From assembly GCA_002633005.1 (NCBI GenBank), contig NMRA01000382.1:319096-383095 (forward strand): a DNA stretch of 64,000 nt, given 5' to 3'. The position numbers and the translations under genes are program-made. This stretch comes from Phoronis australis. Lineage: Eukaryota; Phoronida; Phoronidae. The notes under the pieces are model-generated. The model was not told where the DNA came from and made no database searches. It saw only the letters and a list, made by a program, of their open reading frames with translations. Of the stretch, positions 1 to 13,325 are shown piece by piece. Within the stretch, counting starts at the first letter, position 1; each line of letters opens with the position of its first letter.

Positions 1-623
1 TATCTAAATTAAATACACATTACATAACCCACGAAAACTTAAAAGGGACAATAAACCTCGGCCTTCGATCGACAAACAAATTTGATTGTGACCACATATC
101 TTTTAAAAAATCGGTCTTATCTTGTCCCTTACTCAAGATTAAAGATGATTGAGAAGAACTATCAAGTCATTACTGTATCAGGAGAGGTCCATAAAACTGC
201 TTGTCACGGCGGGTTAGTCAAAGCCGCCAACGGTGTAGTATGACACTCAAGAAAAGTCAAAGAGATTTTTGTAACCTTTTTTCTGTTAAACTAAGGAATA
301 AGAACGCTGAGTGTGACGACAGCTGGTTAACTTATCTCTAGTATAAGACATTAGAGGATTTCAGAGCAATTTTCCGATGTTGTGGCGACAGTGTGAAATT
401 CGGCTTGTCGCTAATGTACATGGCTATACCGTGACATGATAATGACAGCGTTCTGCATTCTTGTATGTATTTAACGCAGTGGGATAATTTCCCCAGCATT
501 TTATATAAATTTTATCCCCTGTCCTGGTTTCAAATTACTATGCTATTGTAGTGCGGCTAGATATTCGAACGATTCACACAATTTTTCCTTTTCTTCGTGA
601 CTTAAACGCAGTATTTTTTTACG
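1..623. other. 3' flank of the TPR gene, no gene seen
   Basis: I see no supported coding exon here. The stretch lies downstream, on the minus strand, of the stop codon of the TPR gene. It should hold that gene's 3' UTR, but I found no clear AATAAA on the minus strand, so the transcript end is not placed. Confidence 0.4.
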
Positions 624-952
624 TTAGTTACAAACCGGCATCGTTCCGTAGTCCTTCTTTGGCTGACGTGGCACCGATCTCGAAACGGTCACTATTTCGG
701 TACAGATTGTACTTTGAGATCTCCGTCCATTCGCCCTCTGTTGGAAGCCAGAAGAGAAGTCCGTGGAGACAGTATTTGATGAAGGCATTATCACAATTTG
801 GGTTGAGCTTGGAGTGCCAGAGATTTTTCGGGAAAGAGGTGCCGGGGATTCGTTCCTGCTTCTACCACTAGGCGTCATTGACATGCTTGTTCGAGATCTT
901 GTGGACAGCAACTCGGCTTTCTGGCGATCTTTTTCTTGCTTTGTTAGCAAAT
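624..952 (-). CDS. TPR gene terminal exon, low-complexity tail
   Basis: Enters with one base of a split Asp codon from exon 1336-1494 and runs 109 residues to a TAG at 624-626. It starts with a charged stretch (LLTKQEKDRQKAELL) and becomes rich in Ser, Thr, Arg and Pro, typical of a disordered tail. The join rests on phase and on a clean CAG acceptor at 953-955. Confidence 0.65.
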
Positions 953-3900
953 CTGTTTAAAATCAATTTGGCTTCTATCACCAATGCCATCAAATGAAAA
1001 GGAATAAAACATGATATTTCTGCATAGTAAATCAATGCATCGTCAAGCCTAAAACTGAACGTCATATTTATTATAATCTTCAGTATCAAATATTTGCCTC
1101 CCAATACCATCAGATTGAACGAAAATTGCGCACTAAATGCAACTGTTAATGTTTTGAGGTCACTAACTTGGAAGTCAAACCTCAAAGTACATGTGTACAT
1201 AATTATGCTGATAAAAATTCAGTTTTACATATCTGTGACAGAGAGACTTTCACTAATAAGCTAAAAACAGCCATCAGAATAGTACTTCAGAAATTTCTGT
1301 AAATTCAAATGACTGGCCAGTGAGCATGAACCGACCTAGAAATTGTTGCGCCGTTTGAGGGCGCGCGTTGTGCTTCCGTACAGACTCCCCATAACGCATT
1401 CGCCGTGCGTGTGCGTCTGTTAGGTGTTGAGTTGGGGTTCCACAGCGAAATGCCCGGCGTTTTCCAGAGTTCTTGTATGTAGAAGTTTCGTTACCTAAAA
1501 TGAAAATTAGCAGGTTTTCACACAAAAAGGGGAGAACCGACTTCAAATCACCAAGTGAGAAATATTCGCTTCAACAGGCGAAAAAGGCTGCTTTCAATTC
1601 AAAAAACGAAGAAAAATATAACTCGTATTAATAATATACACTGCAATGCACCTGGTGTGCGTTTCTAGTAACAACAGTGGTTGATGCATATTACATATAG
1701 ATCTCGAGACTATACTAAAGCCATCAATATGATGCATCGGTCTTGTCACGTCGTTACTACCAACGGGAGGCAAAAGTGGTAGCTCTAAACCTTTAGAGCC
1801 ATTTTAGCCAAAGCAATATGTCAATGCGATACTTGATCAAAATCAAAAATACCTGATTTCGGTTGAGAATCATCGTCCTGGTTCATATTTATTGCAACTA
1901 TGTTATGTGGCACGTTCAGAGAGTATAAAAATCTGAAATCAAAGAGTTCCAGTGAATACAGATCAAAATTGGAGGTCAGCATCACGTGTTGATGAAAAAG
2001 GTCGTGGTTGTCTGTGGTTCTCAAATGACATTCTACTTTAAGTGACACCTCACCGATACCCTTTTCATACATGTATTTATAAAGCAAGTTTAAGATGTAG
2101 TTGGACGAACCTAATGGCAAACATCGCCTGACAAACTCTCCTTTAATTCAAAGAATGTCGTATACTATCATGTACACGAATTTCCTTTGTTTAAATTACG
2201 TAATCATATACTGTTCTCGTTTTTGAGCCCGATTTTAGACCGATAACGGATGCATAAACAACGCTCTCATTTGCTGTCGGTGACTTGTTGTTCCGTGGCA
2301 ATACACGCCAACAGACATAACCATCTTGCAGGACTATTAAGAACGACAATCAACAGCAAGAATAATCTCGTGAACTACGTGGCTTCTCACGCATACATGT
2401 ATATCGTTGGGTTACGTGTTATCGGTGTGAATACGCTGGCCCGAGACAATACAAAACGATGTAAAGTTCTGAGTGTACATGAATCTCCCTCAAACCTTGC
2501 CATTTTTTGTTTACACACCAAGGGACGAAAACACCAATTCCACAAATCCAAAACCACTAGAGACCTATAGACGATATTTGAGAGGGCAGTGAATTGGAAT
2601 AGTAAACGGAGTCTGTAACTAAACCGGCAAACTACGGACCAGAGTACATGGCACGCCCCTACCAACCCCTCACTCATTCTTGACAATGACCCCGCGGCAT
2701 TTACCTGTCGTAGAACTTGATAATGTTAGGGTCGTAGAAGCTTTCCACGTTCAAGAACGCCTGACAGTCTGGACTAATGCTTATTGCCTGAAACACAGTG
2801 TCCATTGTGATACGATTATCAAGAATTAAACATAAAGCATTGCGACTTGAGTCACAGTACCTGCAGGATTACGCCTGATGTGGCGCATCCTATTGTTGGT
2901 GCCAGGCATCCAGTCTCGGAAATGTTGGACTTCTTACGACGCATGCTCATAGTGATCTCTTTGCCTTCTGAATTCCAAAAACAAACCCATTTATTCTGAT
3001 TTGAAGGCAATGAGAAAGTTGTCGAAAAGAAAATGTAACCTAAATTGACTATTTGGGGTAAACATTTAACGTGAACGTGCATGTGATACTTTTAGGTTGT
3101 TTTTCTCTATTTTTATGAATTTTGTATCCTCTATTTTGAGAACTCAAAACAAATGGACTCGAATGAAAAGCATTCACTGCTGTAAAGACTGTTCTTCAAT
3201 GTTTATTTTTTTGATTTTATATCAACTAGCTGTCAATAATCTAATTATTTAACTTCAGCCTTTAAACATATACAGGATATTACAAAACGTCCATCATTTT
3301 CTTACTTTATTATGGTCCTTATTTTCGGCCTTGGTACTCCATTCCGGAACATTTTCGTGCTTTTCCTAAAAATAAATACACGATGACTTTAATCAATGAA
3401 CTTACTTAATTATTACGTTGTTAAAACAAATGAAAGATAAATTCGTGTTTGCAGTCGTAGCTGGCAATATCAGCCTCCCGTTCAGTAACGCTAGGACCTC
3501 ACTAAAAAGCAAGACTTCGAGAGATTACGTGATATATTGTCGTGTATTTCAAATTAGAACACGTGACTTTGACTAGATTTTAGCTAGGTCCTAGCCCGCG
3601 GTAATTCCTAGCGTCTACTGAACGCACGCTGTTGTATAACTAACTTACTTCCGGTTTGACGAGACATCCTCGGAGAATTAGGGCACAAATGTGACTTGAG
3701 TTCAGTGACAACGCCCGGGTCAGGTCGCGTACTGCCTGTCAATAAAAACAAGTTCGCCTGGTAATACGTGGATCTAAAAAGTATACATTTCTTCAGTGAT
3801 TTTCAAAGTACAGTGGTTGGTTGCCGAGTAGGTACTGTACTAAACCACAAGACAAAGAATTAACGAGACTGGTCCCTTCAAACTGATTTAAACCTTATGC

Positions 3901-6900
3901 TATTCCATATTCACGGATAGCCTTCTTAATGCTAATAGCCGGGATCATTCATAAACTCTATCACGAACATCAAAAAAAGATCAGTGACCTTCGTGCACAA
4001 TTTTATGTAAAAAACCATGCTGGTCAATTTCGTCACTTTTAGTTCCCCTTTCACAATGCACGATCCCAGTTTTTCGATTTTTGTCACAGAATGTCAAAAC
4101 TTATGTCCCTGTGAAAATCTGACATTCTAGTTTTGGACTCACCTCTCTCTTGTTTCCAAAGGAGTTGTTTACGAGAGCACGAACACAGAAGGCGTCCTGC
4201 AAAAGTTGAGACAGTATATGGTACGTGTAATAATCATAAAGTCGGAGTGATGTTGCGCTAATGACATCTTTATGTAGATAACAACACAGTGCAGATCATG
4301 CAGACCTGATGCATTTCGTTGTCTTCAAACGAGCAATAACTTTGTGCGGCAACGCTTTAAATGGACACAAGAGGTTTTTGTGGCGAAAACTACACATTTT
4401 GGGCGTTAATTTGAAAATAGTTAATTTTTTGAAGTTACAAGCAAAATGGTTTGTTTTTGGGATTTTATTATAAACCACTTCGGGTGTGCTTGATAACTGC
4501 GCATGTTTAAACTTCAATCATAACAGCAAGTCAAGTGCCTCTGAAAAAGGAGAATGCCGTCGAAGGCATCGAGAACGGGATGCCCTAACTTTGCTAAATA
4601 CGAGGCCATTTCTGAACACTTGAAATGTAAGTCAACCAAGGTACGGCATTAAAGCATTATTGTGTTTTTAACTTACTGGATTTCTTGCGTCGAGAACTAC
4701 TGCTTTCTCGGCGTCAGACAAGGCGTTCTTCAGATTTCCAAGTTTCGTGAAAGCGAAAGCTCGTCGAGTGTGAAGTGGGGTCATGAGACAAGATTTTGAT
4801 TGACAGCCAGCCGCACAGCCATTCTAAGGAAAAAACAAGTACATGTAAGAAACTCAGTGATCCTACCCTTTCTCACTCCGCCCACTCAACATTAAGAAAA
4901 GCAATATTCACATGATTGTGTGCCAGAGCTTTGCTTCATGATAAGTGACTTAGACTTAATTCACAAATTTAGTCTTATGCCCTAGACAACTATTTCTGCT
5001 GATGAAATTTCACCTGAGAAAAAGTGTCAAGCTCCTTAGACTACAAACGTACAGTAGCTGTTACATTAGTTACTGAAAAAAATTATAAATTACTTCTAGA
5101 CCGTGACCGCGTTCATAATTACTTGACGGGTTCGACCACAAATTTCTGTCTTAAGTGTGAAGATACTGTTATGACTGAACCCCTGCTCAGCGGGGTCAAC
5201 CGGATTTGACTTTTGTTTGGTTTTTGAGCTGGAAGTCCTAATAAAGAAATGTAATGGAAGGACAAACTCGTCTGAACCACCATCATAAATCAACTTCATT
5301 CCGTTGCAGTCATATCTCACCTTTCGAATAAATACTGAATCAATGGCCTTCTGGTACGACGCTACCGCCGCCTGGTGGTCTCCTAGATGCTGTTGGGCGC
5401 CACCCAGGTGATAATAGACCTCATAGAGCTGGAAAGAAGATTGCGGATAATTTTCTATTAACTTTGGCTGATTTCGTGGGAGTCGTAATGCAACCAGTTT
5501 GTTGTAAGAGGTTAATTTGTCATTAAGATGAAATAAAGCCAAGCTAGCCAACATATTTGAATCGATAATTCATATTTTACGGGTTAATGCTACAAGGGAC
5601 GTCCAAATCAAAGTGAGCGAGATTCAAGCGCCAGTAAAACTTCAACCGACAGAAGACGTGCTTGATAAGCGTGATTACGTCAGATCCACCGCAACAAATT
5701 TCAAGTACCTTCAGCGATCACTGACAGAAATGCCAGGTGCTCAAGAACGACAACAATCGGGGGGGGGGGGCTCAGATCCAATTTCAAGTGTCAAATTCGG
5801 AACGCGGCTTATTCGTAACGGAATGGGCTATCCCGCGATATCCCAGGCGACCGCCAGTGGCGCTGCGCACTACGACTCCGTTTCAGTCGTCTGCTCCACT
5901 GTGCAATGAAGAAATTTTACTTCATCAAAATGGAGCCTGAGTGACGATAAAAAAACAGAAGCTGTTGGTAAGATGTGAATTTTAATCAAAGCCTTAGTGA
6001 ATCACTCAGAAACTCATAATTCTCTCTTTGTCAAACCTTAACTTAAGACGATTTCCAAAGCAATCCCGTCATTACTGCCAACACGAAAAACGGATTTGGT
6101 CGTTTGGGCCTTTGAAGACTATTTTAAATACAACAAATTTGTTAAGAACCGATTGCAAAAAATATAAAACGTGTAATAAGCATTACAAAAAGAAGTAGGT
6201 TTCGCGCGCAAACGCTGTGGACCATAAACAAGTAGGTCTCAGATTAGTAGTTAAATCGTGGTGGTGTAGTGGTAAAGCACGCGCACTCCAGTCGCCAGGT
6301 TGTGAGTTCGAACCTCTGGTATCTTGTAGTTTTTTTTCTGTTTTACACGTTCTCCGTTTTTTCGTTTGCCTTTTTTCTTGGATAATACTTCAGGAATCAA
6401 GGAAATGCTGGATTTTTAGAGGAAAATACAGGAAAAATTTCCTGGGCGGGAAAACCCCTCTCCCGACCTCCCCCCATTCGGTGCTATGCGCATCTACAAT
6501 CGTGGTTTGCGCAAATGCTTACAGCCGGACAAAATGTTGGGTCCCCCTTTGCGATATCCTAGATCCGCCACTGTTATTCTGTTTATATTGAAGCAACTGA
6601 AAGAGCATCATTTGAGAAAATGTTGTTTGCTTTTAGGCTTGGTTTATCAAATTTTAATGATGGAAAGCGGAAATAGAATTTTTGATTAATAAAATCCTTT
6701 GGATTCCAGCAGCGAAGTCACAAATGCAAGTAACTTAGAAACTCTTACCAGCATTCCGTAGCCGTCAGGAGGTCGATAACCACTTGGAAAGTGTTTGGAA
6801 TTTAATACTTCTAATAGGTGGCGGTAGTTATCAACGACCTGTAATAGAGAGAGATGTGCGTGAATATATATATGTATGTTTAATTACCTGAAAATTGATC

Positions 6901-7634
6901 ATTTTCGACACTTCTGGGTTGAATTTCCTCACCGAATAACAAGTTGTTTTGCGTTAGGTGACCTACCGAAATACAAAGTATAATTGTGGCTGCTTTACGT
7001 CATACATCATTTAGTTGACCTGTTGAAAGTTGTAAAACACAACTGGTCCATGGCCGGCGGGCGTGCAACAAAGGTTGCCAATTTTTAAAGGGGTTATAAA
7101 CCCAGGGTCGTCAGTTAGAAAAGGGTGTTTAATCTAGACCACTTACCGGTGAAAATAATTTTATATGTTCCGTTTCACTCAGACGAAAATTGGTTTCTGA
7201 GCTTGGAAACGGCTGACTGTTCGGTATTACCTGAGACTCCATGGCTGTCGCACTAAATGACACGCCGTTACAAGGCAATTAATGGTATTTATAACATATA
7301 CGTAGTCCAAAGCAACAACGAAACTGTTGTTTCTTTCACAGTTTAGTGATAACCTATAATCTTAGAAAGGAACAAGTTGGGGCCAATTCATAGGCCTACA
7401 CCTCGGCGTCGGGGAGTTGTAATCGCTTTTAGACAAATGTGTGAAAAACAATAATGTAATTGCTAATCTTGTTGTTATGCCAGATGCTCTGTTGCCTTAT
7501 ATGGACTATTTTTCAGTTCACTGCACAGTCAAACTCACTTTCTTCCATTTCTTACTCCGTTCATTCGTCATGGCCTGTCGGAGCAGCTCATTTGCCTTCA
7601 AGTTCAGCCCATTCACAAATTCTTGCACGTGCAT
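624..7634 (-). CDS. Tetratricopeptide-repeat protein, unnamed (spliced gene)
   Basis: Coding exons in transcript order, all with AG/GT borders: 7539-7634, 6749-6838, 5321-5428, 4677-4823, 4143-4196, 3306-3365, 2861-2956, 2705-2787, 1853-1932, 1336-1494, 624-952. Their phases join without a break into about 433 aa. The ATG at 7632-7634 has an in-frame stop a few codons upstream. TPR helices are visible at about residues 66-91 (YYHLGGAQQHLGDHQAAV) and 115-155 (TKLGNLKNALSDAEKAV, then NPDAFCVRALV), with the Leu-Gly/Ala/Ala spacing of the family. A conserved-looking segment, FYDPNIIKFYDRFLYSLNVP, crosses the 2705/1932 junction. The C-terminal 110 residues are Ser/Thr/Arg-rich and probably disordered. 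Weakest points are exon 3306-3365 (optional for the frame), the acceptor at 2956 (weak pyrimidine tract, chosen by phase) and the GTCGGT donor at 1335. TPR proteins are scaffolds; I cannot assign a partner or a name. Confidence 0.7.
4677..4823 (-). CDS. TPR gene exon 4 (second TPR)
   Basis: A 49-codon, phase-0 exon with a TTAG acceptor and a GTAAGT donor. It carries a short Cys-rich lead and then a TPR helix pair ending Leu-Asp-Ala-Arg-Asn-Pro. The next exon (4143-4196) continues with DAFCVRALVNNSFGNK, the start of the following repeat, which supports the join. Confidence 0.75.
5321..5428 (-). CDS. TPR gene exon 3 (first TPR hairpin)
   Basis: A 36-codon, phase-0 exon bounded by a CCAG acceptor and a GTGAGA donor. 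It encodes the clearest TPR of the gene, with the Tyr-Leu-Gly-Gly, Leu-Gly-Asp and Ala-x-x-Ser-Tyr-x-x-Ala positions of the 34-residue motif. A GT a few codons earlier (after Asp-Ser) is an alternative donor, but it scores worse by eye. Confidence 0.75.
6257..6325 (+). repeat. tRNA-derived SINE head
   Basis: An A-box-like TGGTGTAGTGG (6262-6272) and a B-box-like GAGTTCGAACCTC (6304-6316) lie at tRNA spacing, around a loop reading CTCCAGT. The anticodon stem does not pair properly, so this is a degenerate Pol III promoter of a SINE and not a working tRNA. The T-rich and GC-rich sequence after it, up to about 6580, may be the tail. It lies in an intron of the TPR gene. Confidence 0.5.
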
Positions 7635-10600
7635 TTTCGCGGTAGACTATTCGTCACACTGAATTACTGTATCCCTTTCGAAGCAAACTTCTTGCACGAT
7701 ACGTCGAGTGTGGCGTCATTCTGACATAACGTTTCCAGATCCATTGCTCACGGAGGACTCGCAGACCCCAGGATGCTCCTAGATACCCATAGTCGTGTTT
7801 CCAAGGTTTCACGTGAGATTCTTCTGGTTGTCTTCAATATCAAGTTCAACGAGTCAACCTACCTTGAAAACCTAAGAAACCAATAAATGGAGGTACAGTT
7901 AGTTGGATATTCTATAACTACATGTATACCTTACAGCGAATTATAAAGAAAACTTACATTGATCTAGAACTGCCATGACAAAAAAATTCCATGTTTCATT
8001 GAGCATGTTCATCCTAGTCCTAAAACCCATTCATGGCGTGAGCTTACCACCCCGTTATACGAAATGTCTTCAGTGCAAGTTCTCAGTCCATACACGTGTT
8101 GGTTTTTGGGATTACATTATTAACAAATATTTTAAATCTAGTGTTGGTGGTTTCACTGTAAACCAGATAGCATGCCTGTAGCCTGGGTGCTTCCTGCAAG
8201 ACCGAAGACATTAGCTCTTGCAATTACGGCGAACAATTTTCGTGGAACGGAAGCAGTCATGAATTCTACTCTACAATTAATGAATTCCACCATGTAATTC
8301 AACATTCCAATCTCACCGACCAGTCGATCACTTCGCGAATACTCGAGCAACTTTCACTCACACGAACCTTGATCTTTAGTAGCTACAAAACAATTTATTC
8401 TTTGAGAGATGAAACAATGCCTCACTCTGCCACAAGATGGATCTAGTGGTTCGAGACAGTCACCGGAGCTTTCCCTCAGGCAAACAGGGATCAGTAAGCC
8501 GCAAGGCGAAATGGCCTGGCTTGCAGATTGCTTGAGGCCTAGCAGGTGTTAAAGAGCCTTGTTTGTCCCACGGACCTTAATGATTTACTCATAGTGATAT
8601 ATGACATGGGCCAACATAGAGATATTATTCATTATTCTGTTTTTGTTACTTTGCTGCTCCTCTTACAGACATGCGTGCGCACATATTTCCATTTTTGAAA
8701 CGCACGCTTCATTGCATGAGTCACGTGACTTAGTCAGTGACTGAAAAGTTGGACTTGAATGTCAATTTTTAGTCAATCGATCCGTCATCGAAGTTATCAC
8801 TTTTAACGATTGGTCTTAATTAACGGTTTTATAATTATAACCGACTTAGCAAGAATTGTTGATAACGCTTCGAAGGTTTCAACTTTTCTAATCAGCAGTT
8901 GCATTCAACGATATCGACCGCAAATAGCATATCGCATGCCTTTAATGGGAAAGCGTACGTAGGAATTTGAAAGTCGGTTACTATGGCTAGCAAGGAAAAA
9001 TATTCCAAACATAGACAGTCATAGTGCAAAATTTTCTAATATCAAAATATGAAAAATCGAAGTCTAGTGAACGTTTAAAATTTTTGAACTTGAATGTTTT
9101 GATACGTGTACATTTGCAAAAGCGCCTGAGTCAGTCGTCAAATACCGAAAGGTGACATGCCGACACGGTGACATGCCGACACGGCGTGTTGACATTGTCT
9201 TGAAGAGGAACACTAGAAATCGATCGAAACCGACTAGTATGAGAAGTAAGCCTTATAGCCTAGCTGTTTATAGTGTTCAGCCGTTTTATGTAAATAAAGA
9301 TCATGGTAACTTAGGCGTGGGATACTGAATGATGTTCCAGGCTCGTCATACCTATGATTCACAAAAAAACGATACGTAACGAACATGAAATTTTATAACT
9401 ACTGATTTTCCATTGCCTATTTCAACTTCAAACGACTTGAAATAAAACTGCTGTCAACTTCACAGGGCTGGAATTGTTGTTAGAAAATGTGTGAAATTTC
9501 ATTCTCAACAACCAGTCCTTCATTGGCGGCCAATTTGTTATAGAGTTCGGTAGTTGAAATCTCGAGTATTCCACGCTGACATGGGCCTTAAACTTGCTTG
9601 AATTTTACCGAACACTAAACGTTCACGTAGGGCTTCTTTATGTAGATCTTTTAAAAATAATTTAATTCTTCTACAACACACACTTATCTTTTTTAAAGAT
9701 TGAAAGGGTGAACAAAGAAAAGGGGTAAGGACTTTCACTGGCACACTAACACTTATTCACACACTTCATCATTTAGCAATAATACCACTAAACAATATAT
9801 GAATAAAATATATTACAGATATTACAGATTCATTGCATGGCAGCCCTCGACTGAGGCTCTCCCAATTATGTGGAAATTAGTTCTATACGTTCCTTTAGAT
9901 CCACCCCGCCTTCGGAGTCCCACTGGCAGGCTTCATTCTTGACGATTGGGTCCTGCCCAAAGCTCTATCTGCCGATTCTCACATTCAAATGCATTTTGGG
10001 CGAAAGATACACGTAGGCCTATGAAGATACACGAAGTCGCTGGCTCGCTGAATGTGTATGGGATTCAGGATGTCAGAACATTGGTCTCTCTGAATACATA
10101 TATTTCGGGAACAAAGGTTTGTAAAACCTACGATTGATTCGAATACCGTTGTATCACAGGTCTTCACCTATAACGTAAATTATCTCAATCTTTTCAATTC
10201 ACGTTTAGCCAAGTTCTTACACAATAAAATTTTAATGGTTTTAACAGGCCATTCTTTCCTTTTGCTCGATATACGTGTACAACGGGCCAACATGTCATAT
10301 TATTTGGCAGAACACACGGGTTTGTACCGCTTTAACTTATGTTGGTCCTGATGCAAATTTCCACGATGCTGCTCAAACAATACAAGAATATCGCTGAATG
10401 CCAGTTCCTTAACACTGATGTTATCCGCTATTCAAGGAGAAGAGAATACCGCGTAATTCCAAGAAACGAAATGGACATTTTTCTTTACACGCTACTAAGC
10501 CATACATAACACGTTTCAAACAATTCAATGTTATGTCAAAAATAATTTCCCCCGTTTCCATAGTTCTCATACATACAGAGCATTGGTAACTACAGTTAAC

Positions 10601-12739
10601 GAAACCGTGTCAACACCGAGATCAATTTTACAGGGCTTGACAACTTATTCCAAAGTCAGGTGACTGGACACCCTGGCTGACATCGATCTCTCAAGAGATA
10701 TTTTAATTGACCAAGAGCTGCAAGGTGCCAAATGCTGACATGGACATTTTTATGTTTAGCTAGCAATTGATAAGAAATTGTCATTAACTGTGTCGGAACC
10801 AGGATTTGAACCGGCTATCTTACACTTTAAACGTGAAACTGACAAGCTCGTAAGAGAACTGAAGTCTAGCGTTGAAAACACACAGATTTCGTAATACATG
10901 TATGGCAACAGACATTGTCTTCCCCAGCCAATCTAAAAGCTATCAAAGGTTAACAGTTCTAAAAAATTGATTATTTCATCTAATGTGAATACAACCAATA
11001 TACCTGAACACTATGAAGTCTATCTACTTACGACTCGGGCAATCTAGCCAGTAAAGCCCTGGCGACAAATCGTAACCTTTTACACAAGCGTTTTGATACG
11101 ACAGCTAATCTCATGATCGAGCTTATCAAATACAAAAACCGGATCATGTTTTAATACTTCGAAAATTTCCAATTGCCTATATAGTCGCTCAATAGGTAAT
11201 CGGATTAACGCTATGCTATATGAACCTACCTTTTCAATTTTAACCGATATCACAATGTACCTGCGGCGATATGAAACCTACCTTAATAACAGTGTTTCAC
11301 TACCAATTAACCAGAGTACTACACTGGTACTCTACATAACACCGGTCAGTATTGTCCCTGGTCACTGTCCGCCTGTTTTGAGGGAGTCAGGTTTCTATTT
11401 AATTTCTCACGCAGACAGAAACAGACCGGCGTATTTGATTAAAAAGTTTATTTGATGTTCACGGCTCACGCATCGATCACCATTATGAACGATTTGAACC
11501 AATCGTGCCATATTGACATAACATATTACCGCATTATCGTTGCTCTGCCTTGAATACACTGCTCGTTTAATTGCCGTTACCAGGGCCTTTGCCAAGCTGA
11601 ATGGAATTATTGTGCTCATTGAATGGTAGTTCTTTCGTGACAAAACATTTGTTAGACGAGCTATCGAAGCTAACCTATTTAAAACACATGCGAATCTATT
11701 AAAGCCTAGTTTACTCGAGATTATGGGCATATAGGACAGCACTGTGGAGCTGTCGATGATCTTTTGTCAGTTTAGCACGTAGAAAGGAGAGCTTATTCCG
11801 GGGAAGGTACTAGTTTTGGGTGGACCATGGGAAATTACAATACTATTCCGAAGCCATAACGGCAATGAGTCATGAAAATGACTCATTTTTAGGGGAGTTT
11901 TTCATCATACCAAACAGTCACAATCTCCATAAGGTTTTTTCCTAGTCGAGACATGTTTTGTGCAAGGACTCAAACCTTGAAATGTGAACTTATCGGATTC
12001 AATTTAAAAAAAACACCACCTCACTGGACCGTCTTGATTGTGTCAGATTTAACCAGCTTCTGTTAAGTCCGATACTGTTGAAATTGGTCCACGTGTAGAT
12101 CTTTTAACAGAACTTGTAATAAGCAAAACCTTTTTTATAGTATTCATAGCCCGTTCAGAAGTGATCTTTTAAGAGTTACACAGACAGGACATCTAAGCAG
12201 ATGGTAAGTCAATCACTTGCTTAAAACGAGCGTTCAAAAAGGCGTCCGAGTGGTCGTTCCACGACAAGAAAAGCAAAATATTTGAATTCCGGCCGGACGG
12301 CCAATCGCGTGCGATTGATTTTATTGGGCGGGAAGGGACAAAACAGGAATTTAAATCACGACATATTGGAACGTATATTTTTCAAAACGGTGCAAAGGCG
12401 GATGAGCCTTCAGTGTGAGCAGACGTTACGTCTGACCATCAATCACTTGTTGAAACTTTTCAAACGTCATAGATCTGTCTTATGGACGGCACGTGAAGGC
12501 TGAATTAATTGGTAACCGCACCCTTTTTCGGGAACATGGCCGTGAAAAAATAATAACCTAAAGGCTTCCATTGAAAGTCAGCTTGCAAATCAACAAAGCC
12601 AGACGGGAAATTCTAGGCCACTATGCCATTTTTACCCCAAATGCAAAGATTGGACATCCCAAAGCAATGGAATTCATACTACCAATTGAAACACGTAGAA
12701 GATGGATGAAACAAGAAAATTGCACGATGCTCATGCGAT
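7635..12739. other. Intergenic, no gene recognised
   Basis: This separates the start of the TPR gene from the 3' end of STRIP. I found no exon pair with consistent phase and no protein family match. It should contain the TPR gene promoter just above 7634, but no TATA box stands out. A small direct repeat of GGTGACATGCCGACAC occurs at about 9152-9185. A degenerate B-box-like GGTTCAAATCC lies on the minus strand near 10805-10825. Confidence 0.5.
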
Positions 12740-13325
12740 GACATAACAGTTTTATTTACATAATTTACAAACAAAACACTATTAATACAACAAAATAAAC
12801 AGAAAGAAGACATTGAGAAGTTCCAGTACTACCAACGTGGCAGACTTTTATGCAGTTACACTGTCTGAAACTAAAGATGGGGGGTACTGGCCATTTTAGG
12901 AATAGCGTGAAACATGTCATAGTATACAAAGGATTGTGGGATATTGGCCACAACACCAGCAGACCTGCAGAGACGATTTCACTATAGTGGCATTTCATAC
13001 AGCCAACGCTCAGGTTATGAAAAATAACACATAATCTCTATTCAAGATTGGCAGCCAGCTCACTGATCAAATGATCATCACCATAATATTCCTTAATCTG
13101 GATTGGATAGCTTATATCCCACAAATCCATGCTCCACCATAAGCATTACTATATATATAAGTTTCCACTCTCTGTAAGCAGGTCAATGTAATTACCTCAG
13201 CTCAAACAAAGGTATCATATAAATTAAGTCCAACACGTGAATGTAAAGATATGCATAATTTGCCACACAGATATCTAGAAGACATCTTTTTATGCTATGG
13301 CCAGACAACTCCCCCTAGTGTTCTA
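12740..13325 (-). other. STRIP 3' UTR
   Basis: Runs from the STRIP stop codon to a minus-strand AATAAA at 12751-12756, about 570 bases downstream. No other coding exon is apparent. The exact cleavage site cannot be read from sequence. Confidence 0.6.

Noticed and set aside
2861-2967. Longer form of TPR exon 7 starting at the stronger TTCAG acceptor
   Set aside because: It would enter the wrong phase and read a stop after a few codons; the acceptor at 2956 keeps the frame with both neighbours.
10795-10865. tRNA-like 3' half on the minus strand (GGTTCAAATCC)
   Set aside because: The T stem has mismatches and no matching D arm or anticodon stem is found, so it is not a tRNA gene and too weak to call as a SINE.
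11407-11742. 111-codon minus-strand frame with a vague LINE-like look
   Set aside because: No ordered reverse-transcriptase motifs, no splice context and ordinary composition; treated as chance.
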